Position numbers and translations under genes: made by a program. From Gammaproteobacteria bacterium (GTDB lineage Bacteria > Pseudomonadota > Gammaproteobacteria > Steroidobacterales > Foliamicaceae), in contig VYBN01000014.1 in NCBI GenBank assembly GCA_009844425.1, positions 1-55,320 on the forward strand: a stretch of DNA of 55,320 nucleotides, in the 5' to 3' direction. Below are positions 49,337 to 55,320 of the stretch, piece by piece. Each line of letters starts with the position of its first letter. The first letter of the stretch is position 1. A model generated the notes under the pieces. The model saw nothing but the letters and a program-made list of their open reading frames with translations. It was not told the origin of the DNA and did no database searches.

Positions 49337-50779
49337 ATGGCCGCCGCGGACAGCGGACCGGCCCGCGCCGTTGCCGGGCCGCCGGAAGAGCACCCGCCGG
49401 GCTACGTGGGCAAGCTGCCCCTGTCGCTCAAGGCGGGCTGGGGAGTGGGCTCGATGGGCTGCCTGGGGATGCTGTTCATCGTCAACGTTTTCGTCCTCTA
49501 CTTCCTGGTCAATCACCTGGGCGTCGACCCGGCCCTGGCGGGCCTGATCCTCTTCATCACCCGGATCTACGACGTGTTCAGCGACCCCATGATCGGGTTC
49601 CTGAGCGACACGACCCGCAGCCGCTGGGGCCGGCGGCGCCCCTGGATGGCGCTGGGGGCGTTCATGTCCGGCCTGGCGCTGATCCTGACGTTCAACGTAC
49701 CGGCGCTGGCGTCGATGAATGCCCTCGCGATCTACCAGCTCATCGTGCTGATCGCCTATTTCACCGGCTACACGCTGTTCTACGTGCCGTTCATGGCGAT
49801 GCCCGCGGAAATGACCGACGACTACAACGAGCGCACGTCGATCATGGCGTGGCGGGTGGGGTATTCCAATTTCGCAGGCATCCTCATCGGCGCCGGCATG
49901 CCGGCGTTGATCAACTACCTGGGCGCCGACCGCAGGGCCTACGGGATCGTCGCGATCCTGGTCGGCATCCTGATCGCCGCAACGATGATGACGACGGTAC
50001 TGCTGACCAGGCGCGCGCGGGAGTTGCCCAGCTCGCAGCAGGACCGCTATTCGATCGCCGACTACTTCCGGGCGCTGGCGAACAACCGGCCCTTCCTAAC
50101 ACTGGCCGCGCTCAAGGCCACGTTGTACCTGGGCGTGGGCGTCAACGGCAGCGCACTGCTGTTCTACATGACCTATTTCCTGGAACGGGGCGAAGGGGGT
50201 GTGGCGCTTTCCACGCTGGCGGGCAACCTCGCCGGCCTTTGCACGGTGCCGCTGTGGGCTCACTTCAGCCGAGGCAAGGACAAGCGCTGGGTCTATATGG
50301 TCGCGATCGTCGGCTCGGGCGCCATGCTCATCTCGTGGGCGTTCGCGACTCCGACCGAGGGCGACGTAGTGTTTGTCATAAGGTCCTGTCTTGTCGGCAT
50401 ATTCGGCGCGGGGGGCCTGACGATCGGATTCTCGATGCTGCCGGACACGATCGAATACGACCGTATCCGGACAGGCAAGGTCCGCACCGCGCTCTACACC
50501 GGGGTCCTGGGCTTTGTCGAAAAGACCGGATTTGCGCTGGGGCCGCTGCTGATGGGCTTCTATTTCTCCGCCACGGGCCTGGTGGAAACGACGCTGGGCG
50601 CCGTCGAGCAGCCGGACAGCGCGATTACCGCCATCGTGAACGGCAAGGCCTGGATTCCCGCGACCCTGCAGGCGCTGGCGCTGTTCTGGCTGGTGTCCTA
50701 CCGGCTTACCGAGAAGCAGCTCGCCGACATGCGCGGCGCACCCGGCGCGAGCGACGCTCCGGCGGGTGCGCGCGATTAG
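49337..50779 (+). CDS. GPH-family MFS transporter
   Basis: The protein has 480 residues and about 12 membrane helices after a polar N-terminus of about 30 residues. DPMIGFLSDTTRSRWGRRRPWMALGA (near 82-107) is the loop 2-3 signature of glycoside-pentoside-hexuronide:cation symporters, and the second copy lies at GKDKRWVY. TLFYVPFMAMPAEMTDDYNERTS is also typical. The substrate is unknown; GPH members near catabolic oxidoreductases often carry sugars or small terpenoid or aromatic compounds. It is tightly linked to the LLM monooxygenase gene and converges on the FAD oxidoreductase gene 8 bp away. Confidence 0.88.
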   Translation: MAAADSGPARAVAGPPEEHPPGYVGKLPLSLKAGWGVGSMGCLGMLFIVNVFVLYFLVNHLGVDPALAGLILFITRIYDVFSDPMIGFLSDTTRSRWGRRRPWMALGAFMSGLALILTFNVPALASMNALAIYQLIVLIAYFTGYTLFYVPFMAMPAEMTDDYNERTSIMAWRVGYSNFAGILIGAGMPALINYLGADRRAYGIVAILVGILIAATMMTTVLLTRRARELPSSQQDRYSIADYFRALANNRPFLTLAALKATLYLGVGVNGSALLFYMTYFLERGEGGVALSTLAGNLAGLCTVPLWAHFSRGKDKRWVYMVAIVGSGAMLISWAFATPTEGDVVFVIRSCLVGIFGAGGLTIGFSMLPDTIEYDRIRTGKVRTALYTGVLGFVEKTGFALGPLLMGFYFSATGLVETTLGAVEQPDSAITAIVNGKAWIPATLQALALFWLVSYRLTEKQLADMRGAPGASDAPAGARD

Positions 50780-50787
50780 TGCCAGAC

Positions 50788-52215
50788 TCAGCCCCCGCCG
50801 TTCTCCCAACGGAGAATATCCCGGCCGAGCAGGCGTCCGAACGTGATCGCGGGCGTCAGCGACATGCCCCCCACGAACGCATTGCCGCTGAGCCGGCTGA
50901 AACCCAGGGCCTCGCCCGCGGCATAGAGGTTCGGGATCGCCGAGCCGTCTTCGCGCAGGACCCGCAGGTCCGCATCCACGTCGATGCCCGCCGGGCTGAC
51001 CACGGTAAAGCCGACCGCCTTGATCGCGTAGAACGGCGGCGTGCCGATCGGCCGGATCATGTGCTCGCGTCCGAACGCGGGATCTTGGCGCGACTCCACG
51101 GCCTGGTTGAATTGCGCGGTGGAGCGCTCCAGCGTCTCCGGGTCCGCTCCGATCTGCGCGGCCAGATTTTCAAGGCTGTCGGCCTTGAGGAAATGCGCGT
51201 GATTGCCGAAGCGCGCCGCCATCTCCTCGCGGGTCTCCATCGTGATCACCGGCGCGTTCTGCCGCATCGGTTCGTCGAATATCACGTACAGCGTGAAGTC
51301 CGGCAAGGCCAGCACCGCCCGTTCGATGTGGTCGATGCTGGGATGGTCCTCGCGCACGAACCGCTTGCCTTCGCCATCGACGTAAAACTCCCAGGGCTTG
51401 CGGATGGCCGGGTTCAGCCGCAGGTGGGCGCCCGACAGCGGGTCGTCGGCATCTTGCCGGAAGCCGGCCACGGTCGTGAGAAACGAGTCGCCTCCCGACA
51501 CCGTGGCGCCCAGTTCCTGCGCGGCGCGGATGCCGTCGCCGCGCGAGTACGGATTGCAGTACGAGGTGAGCGCGTACTGCGGCGTGATTTCGGCCCACAT
51601 CTCGAGGTTGGCCGCATAGCCTCCCGAGGCCAGGACGACGTTCCGGCCGTAATGACGCTCCGTGGATCCGGACGGCGTTTCGACTTCGACGCCGTTCACG
51701 GCGCCCGAATCGTCCTGGAGCAGCCGCGTGAATCGCGTTTCAAGCCTGAGATCGATGCGGCCGTCCGCGATCAGCCGTTCGAACGGAGGCGTCATGGTGT
51801 CCAGAACGCTGACGCCCAGCTTCTCGCCCCAGCAATAGCGGCGCGTGCGGTAGGGCTCATGCGCGCTGCCGGCGACCGGGTGGCCGGGCAGCGGCTCGAA
51901 GCCCAGGCCCGTCAGCCAGTCCAGCGTGTCGCTGGCGTTTTCGATCGCCATGCGGCCGAGGGCCGGGTCCATCGTGCCGTTGCAGATGCGCATCGCGTCC
52001 TCGTAGTGCTCCTCGGCGCTGTCGTCGATTCCGGCGGCCTCCTGCAGCCGGGTGCCGGCCGCGCTCATCTGGCCGGACGACCAGTACAGCGTGCCCCCGA
52101 TCCGCTTGTCCGCCTCGATCTGCAGCACCCTGGCGCCGCGCCCGGCCGCGAAAATGCCCGCCGGCATTCCGGTGGAACCCGCGCCGATGATGATCACATC
52201 GTAGTTGTCGCTCAT
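50788..52215 (-). CDS. FAD-dependent oxidoreductase, fumarate reductase/ketosteroid dehydrogenase type
   Basis: I start at the ATG at 52215 (475 residues), which puts DVIIIGAGSTGMPAGIFAA, the FAD motif, at the N-terminus; the longer frame reads back through a hairpin repeat. Other hallmarks are GGTLYWSSGQMSAAGT (near 41-56), NVVLASGGYAANLEM and the C-terminal NLYAAGEALGFSRLSGNAFVGGMSLTPAITFGR. This is the FAD_binding_2 family, including 3-ketosteroid dehydrogenases and flavocytochrome-like fumarate reductases; there is no haem motif. The cluster suggests a role in oxidising a ring compound. Confidence 0.88.
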   Translation of the reverse strand: MSDNYDVIIIGAGSTGMPAGIFAAGRGARVLQIEADKRIGGTLYWSSGQMSAAGTRLQEAAGIDDSAEEHYEDAMRICNGTMDPALGRMAIENASDTLDWLTGLGFEPLPGHPVAGSAHEPYRTRRYCWGEKLGVSVLDTMTPPFERLIADGRIDLRLETRFTRLLQDDSGAVNGVEVETPSGSTERHYGRNVVLASGGYAANLEMWAEITPQYALTSYCNPYSRGDGIRAAQELGATVSGGDSFLTTVAGFRQDADDPLSGAHLRLNPAIRKPWEFYVDGEGKRFVREDHPSIDHIERAVLALPDFTLYVIFDEPMRQNAPVITMETREEMAARFGNHAHFLKADSLENLAAQIGADPETLERSTAQFNQAVESRQDPAFGREHMIRPIGTPPFYAIKAVGFTVVSPAGIDVDADLRVLREDGSAIPNLYAAGEALGFSRLSGNAFVGGMSLTPAITFGRLLGRDILRWENGGG

Positions 52216-52311
52216 GTTCGATTCCCGCTTTGTCTCTCTTGTGCCCGACGTTCGCGCCGGGCTCTGCCTATGTTTCCACAGAAATCCCGAACTGGCTACT
52301 ATCCTGCCCGC

Positions 52312-52348
52312 GGGAGCGAGGGCATGTCCCTCGCGGCATCCCGCCCTC
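52312..52348. repeat. GC-rich hairpin repeat between FAD oxidoreductase and MFS genes
   Basis: GGGAGCGAGGGCATGTCCCTCGCGG followed by CATCCCGCCCTC matches the family at 12804 and 21754. It lies upstream of the oxidoreductase gene and just past the stop of the MFS gene, so it may end that transcript. Confidence 0.6.
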
Positions 52349-52350
52349 AA

Positions 52351-53577
52351 TCAGTCGGCGCGCTCAGGCGATCTCGCGTGCAGAAGGTCCTGCTCGACGC
52401 TGCGGGAAGCGAGGTAGAACAGGGCGGCGGCGCCGAGGCTGCATACCACGGACACGATCAGCAGCGACACGCCCAGTGAGTCCACGCCCATTGAATCGGC
52501 CAGGAAGTCGCTGGCCACGCCGACCGACTGCGGGCCGATCACGCCCGAGATCAGGTTGATGATCAGGATCATGAGCGCGGAGGCGACCGCCCGGGTCCGT
52601 ACTTCGGCGACGCCCTGAATGGTCGCGAACAGCACCGGCCCCTGCATCACGCCCACGCAGGCCGGCACGATGAGCCAGAGCAGCGCCGCCGTGGGGTCGG
52701 GGACCAGCAGCACGAGGGCATAGAAGGGCGCCGCCAGGACCTGCACGCCGGCGCAGAGATAGATCGGCGGCTTCGCTCCGTACTTCGCCAGCCGGCTGGC
52801 CAGCAGTCCGCCGAGCAGCGTGCCGGCGGCATGGGGCAGGGCCTTGGTGAAGGCCAGCCAGGTGCCGACAGCAGCCACTTCCAGTCCGTGGCTGCGGGTG
52901 TAGAACGACGGCAGCCAGGCCAGAAGGGCGGTGCTGACCATGCCGTACAGGCTGCCGCCCAGGACCATGTAGCGGAACGTTCCCTTGGCCCACAGGCTGC
53001 GGAACGCCGGGTACATCCGCGGCGCCTTCTCCTCGACCTCGAGGCCTTCGCTGTGGCCGCGCGGCGGGTCGCGCAGAGTGAAATAAACCACCAGTGCAAT
53101 TAGCACGCCCGGTGCGCCGAAAGCCACCAGCGTTACCCGCCAGCCGTAGGCGTCGGTGATCCAGCCGCCGATCAGGAAGGCCAGGAAAACGCCCACGGAC
53201 GAGCCCAGGCCGAGCACGGCCATGGCCATGGCGCGCTCCTTTGGAGAAAAGTAGTCCGAGATGAGCGAATGCGAGGGCGGCGTGCAGCCCGCCTCGCCGA
53301 TCCCCACCAGAACCCGGAATACCGCCAGTTGCACGAACGACCGGGCCAGCCCGCACAGGCAGGTCATCAGGCTCCACAGCGCCAGCGCCGCGGCGATGAT
53401 CCTGCGGCGCGACCGGCGGTCGGTGAGGCTGGCGATCGGAACGCCGAGCAGCGCGTAGAAGACCGTGAACGCGGCGCCGGTGATGAACCCGATCTGGGTG
53501 TCGCTCAGCGCCAGGTCGATCTTGATCTGCGGCAGCAGGATGCCGATCACGTAGCGATCGGCGTAGTTGAGGGTCAT
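52351..53577 (-). CDS. MFS transporter, N-terminus apparently displaced by a repeat
   Basis: The 408-residue frame from the ATG at 53577 has about 11-12 helices and MFS motifs: PIASLTDRRSRRRII (loop 2-3, near 47-61), GIGEAGCTPPSHSLISDYFSPKERA (near 92-116). It resembles the spinster-like / MFS_1 anion and aromatic-acid type. In relatives the NYADRY segment is preceded by about 20 residues of helix 1. Those residues are present here upstream in frame (RGYRRYVLGLLLVV), but no ATG, GTG or TTG occurs before the stop codon of the VOC gene, and a hairpin repeat occupies that region. The true start is therefore unusual or lost. Confidence 0.85.
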   Translation of the reverse strand: MTLNYADRYVIGILLPQIKIDLALSDTQIGFITGAAFTVFYALLGVPIASLTDRRSRRRIIAAALALWSLMTCLCGLARSFVQLAVFRVLVGIGEAGCTPPSHSLISDYFSPKERAMAMAVLGLGSSVGVFLAFLIGGWITDAYGWRVTLVAFGAPGVLIALVVYFTLRDPPRGHSEGLEVEEKAPRMYPAFRSLWAKGTFRYMVLGGSLYGMVSTALLAWLPSFYTRSHGLEVAAVGTWLAFTKALPHAAGTLLGGLLASRLAKYGAKPPIYLCAGVQVLAAPFYALVLLVPDPTAALLWLIVPACVGVMQGPVLFATIQGVAEVRTRAVASALMILIINLISGVIGPQSVGVASDFLADSMGVDSLGVSLLIVSVVCSLGAAALFYLASRSVEQDLLHARSPERAD

Positions 53578-53636
53578 TACGACCAGAAGCAGCCCGAGAA
53601 CATAGCGCCGGTAGCCGCGCGAAGCGGAGAACCCGG

Positions 53637-53700
53637 GAGTGGGGGCGCCCCTGGGGGCGAGGGCGTCCCCCCTCGGGGAAGGCGAGACGCCTTCCCCCCT
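53637..53700. repeat. GC-rich hairpin repeat at the 5' end of the MFS gene
   Basis: The sequence runs from GGGGGCGCCCCTGGGGGCGA through GGGCGTCCCCCCTCGGGG to GGCGAGACGCCTTCCCCCCT. The pattern GAGGGCGTCCC...GGCGAGACG matches the unit at 21754 in shuffled form. It fills the gap between the VOC gene stop (53713) and the first codons of the MFS gene and is in the region where the MFS start should be. Confidence 0.6.
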
Positions 53701-53712
53701 GGCGTGGGACGT

Positions 53713-54783
53713 TCAGGCAATGACTTCGATCAGTTCGCCGACGGCGCCGCGCAGCGTGAAACCTTCCGGCTCGGCGTTGCCGGGGATCGGAAGCGCGCCT
53801 TCGCCCACGGGCTCAATGCCGTTCGCTTCGCACATTTCCCGGACCCGGGCCGGATCGCTGACGCGCATCGTCAGCATCGCAAGGCCGGTCCGGTCCAGCG
53901 AAGTGGGGTAGAGCGTTCCGGAAGCCGCCTTGAACTCCCAGACTTCGATGCTCACACCGGCGCCCACGTTGCCCCAGAGGAAATAGCTGTCGTGCGGCGC
54001 GCCGATCAACTCGTTGGTGTTGCGCTGGAAGCATTCCATCTGCGAGGTGCGCCGGAGCCCCAGCGCCTTTTCGTAGAACGCGTCCACCGGACGCTGGTCG
54101 AGGCTGGTGATCGCCGCATTGGCGAACCCGGAATGCAGTTTCGGCAGCGTCCATTCGGCCCGGTCGCCGCGCACGTCCGAGGTAATGAACATCTGCTCAC
54201 CGCCCGGACCGAAAGCCGCGTAGCTCATCACGTCCACGTCGCGGCCCCAGGTTGAGTTGCGGAAAAAGTAGTAGCGCGGCGGGGAGATTACCGGGCTGTT
54301 CGCCGACGCCAGGCGATGATAGGACTCGGCCGGGTCGCGGGTTACGCCTTCCATGACGAGCAGACCGGGGTCCCAGGGGCCGGAGTCGGGCCGGGGCCGG
54401 TTTGCCGCCGCCCCCTGCGGCGCTTCGAGCACCCGGACCTGCGCGCTGATCGAGGGTTCGGGCATTTGCAGGACCGCATAGCGCCTGCCGGCCTGTCCGG
54501 CGCCGGGCGCCGTCGTGATGCCGGCCGGCAACGTGCCTTCTTCGACGAGTTCCATTTCGATCACCTCGGTGTAGAAGCGGATGCTGGCGTCCACATCCGG
54601 CGATACGGTCGTGAAAACGACGATCTTTGCCTCCAGCGGATTCGATTCGTCGAGCGGCGTCAGCAGGGAACCCTGCTGGACTTGCGGCTTCGCCTGGGCC
54701 GCCCGGCCGCTCGACGACGTGCCCGCGAGAATGCCGGCGGAGACCGCCATTGCGGATGCCTGCAGCACATCGCGTCTATTCAT
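53713..54783 (-). CDS. exported VOC-family (glyoxalase/dioxygenase fold) protein
   Basis: From the ATG at 54783 there are 356 residues. The start MNRRDVLQASAMAVSAGILA looks like a twin-arginine signal (RRDVLQ then a hydrophobic stretch), with cleavage near AAQA. The mature part contains two vicinal-oxygen-chelate units: VVFTTVSPDVDASIRFYTEVIEMELV (near 54-79) and AITSLDQRPVDAFYEKALGLRRT (near 217-240), the latter followed by a VSIEVWEF strand and AMLTMRVSDPARVREMCEANGI. Metal ligands cannot be fixed by eye. A Tat-exported VOC protein beside catabolic genes suggests a periplasmic enzyme or binding protein; the substrate is unknown. Confidence 0.82.
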   Translation of the reverse strand: MNRRDVLQASAMAVSAGILAGTSSSGRAAQAKPQVQQGSLLTPLDESNPLEAKIVVFTTVSPDVDASIRFYTEVIEMELVEEGTLPAGITTAPGAGQAGRRYAVLQMPEPSISAQVRVLEAPQGAAANRPRPDSGPWDPGLLVMEGVTRDPAESYHRLASANSPVISPPRYYFFRNSTWGRDVDVMSYAAFGPGGEQMFITSDVRGDRAEWTLPKLHSGFANAAITSLDQRPVDAFYEKALGLRRTSQMECFQRNTNELIGAPHDSYFLWGNVGAGVSIEVWEFKAASGTLYPTSLDRTGLAMLTMRVSDPARVREMCEANGIEPVGEGALPIPGNAEPEGFTLRGAVGELIEVIA

Positions 54784-54930
54784 GAAACTCTCCCCCGGGA
54801 AGCGATCAAGGACTGCGAATGTATCATCTCGCGCGATCAGCTTCGCAGGAGCGGCGATGGCGCGGCGCACCGATTTCTTCATTCCCGGGCCGGTGGGGAA
54901 GCTGTCGGCGCGGCGCTGGACCGTCGCGGC

Positions 54931-55242
54931 ATGCGCCCGCCGGCTTCCCGCTACCGGCGTTTCGACGACGCGGCCCATCCCATGCTGCCGTTCATGGCGC
55001 AGGGCTCGGCCATGGCGATCGAGGACGCCGCGGTCCTGGCGCGAAGCATCGGCGCCTTCGACGACCTGGAGTTGGCCTTGTCGCGCTACCAGGCGGTGCG
55101 CCGTGAACGCACGGCGCGCGTCATCCTGCAATCTAGGGCGCAGACGAACCTGTACCAGCGCCTGACCGGCGACAAGAAACGGCAGCGCGCCGCCAGCACC
55201 GAGTGGGTTTACGGATTCGACGCGACGAGCTGCGCGATCTAG
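54931..55242 (+). pseudogene. C-terminal stump of an FAD-dependent aromatic monooxygenase
   Basis: The frame contains DDAAHPMLPFMAQGSAMAIEDAAVLAR, the FAD-ribityl motif of salicylate-hydroxylase-like class A monooxygenases, and continues ALSRYQAVRRERTARVILQSRAQTN to a normal-looking end. The GxGxxG domain and about the first 270 residues are missing; upstream sequence is the divergent VOC gene with its signal peptide. An ATG at 54931 leaves 103 residues. It is a deletion remnant and should not be active. Confidence 0.75.
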
Positions 55243-55320
55243 TCGAAGTCCAGTTCGGGAATCTCTTCCAGCGTCAGACCGGAGCGCGGCACGCCTTTCA
55301 AGCCGCAATGGACGCCGGCT
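55239..55320 (-). CDS. 3' end of a gene running out of the window
   Basis: On the minus strand the last 26 codons read LKGVPRSGLTLEEIPELDFD then TAG, in an open frame to the window edge. The acidic TLEEIPELDFD end is not enough for me to name a family. Its stop overlaps the stop of the monooxygenase remnant, so the two converge. Confidence 0.4.
   Translation of the reverse strand, partial: AGVHCGLKGVPRSGLTLEEIPELDFD

Noticed and set aside
54316..55242. 308-codon frame as a complete monooxygenase
   Set aside because: Only the last about 103 codons match a monooxygenase; the earlier part is antisense to the VOC gene with its signal peptide.

Overview
The window is GC-rich and looks gammaproteobacterial. 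The block rpiA - fau - zapA - (short coiled-coil gene) - pepP - ubiH - ubiI-like (12049-17814) keeps an order known from Enterobacteria and other Gammaproteobacteria. TonB-dependent receptors, gltBD and a Nma111-type periplasmic protease fit that group. I cannot name a genus. Several mobile-repeat families and broken genes suggest an uncultured, repeat-rich lineage.

Layout. (1) 1-5748: an accessory block ending at the 3' end of tRNA-Lys. It holds an HNH-like remnant, two uncharacterised membrane proteins, a SieB-like two-helix membrane protein, a ribbon-helix-helix-like protein overlapping a small membrane protein, and a divergent gene for a protein of 16-residue repeats. (2) 5749-7808: tRNAs Lys, His, Arg and Pro on the minus strand. 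An 87-bp direct repeat of the 3' part of tRNA-His brackets a 1.6-kb element with a DUF2335 gene and no integrase. (3) 7907-12041: aldehyde dehydrogenase and a TonB-dependent receptor. (4) 12049-17814: the conserved housekeeping block. (5) 17977-24181: double-protease PDZ protein, PfkB-type kinase, exported NAD(P)-binding protein, trpS and pterin dehydratase. (6) 24232-26760: a toxin-antitoxin graveyard. It contains a vapB-like antitoxin, a vapC cut after about nine codons and joined to the C-terminal part of a darG-like gene that carries its own stop, then a Fic protein with a strong inverted-repeat operator, all set among repeats. (7) 26886-39186: a B12 salvage and uptake cluster: cobT, cobS, cobC-type phosphatase, cobO, cobalamin riboswitch, btuB, btuF, btuC, btuD, cobQ, cobD/cbiB, threonine-phosphate decarboxylase and, convergent, cobU. 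No corrin-ring genes are present, so the cluster imports corrinoids and completes them. (8) 39622-45776: gltB-gltD. (9) 45915-55320: a catabolic neighbourhood with HMG-CoA lyase, a frameshifted alpha/beta hydrolase, a luciferase-like monooxygenase, a GPH-type transporter, an FAD oxidoreductase, an MFS transporter, a Tat-exported VOC protein and the C-terminal stump of an FAD monooxygenase.

The most unusual feature is the repeat landscape. (a) Three palindromes at 17841, 30092 and 45793 share a conserved core of about 50 bp, but each has its own unrelated, nearly perfect 28-37 bp inverted arms. (b) A GC-rich hairpin family built on GGGAGCGAGGGC occurs mostly between genes; one 57-bp copy is inserted in frame in the ubiI-like gene, resembling Rickettsia palindromic elements. 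(c) Three MITE-like copies of 141-221 bp carry about 22-bp terminal inverted repeats. One supplies the start codon of cobS and another abuts cobU, which has no ordinary start codon. I see no CRISPR array, prophage, complete integrase or intact transposase.
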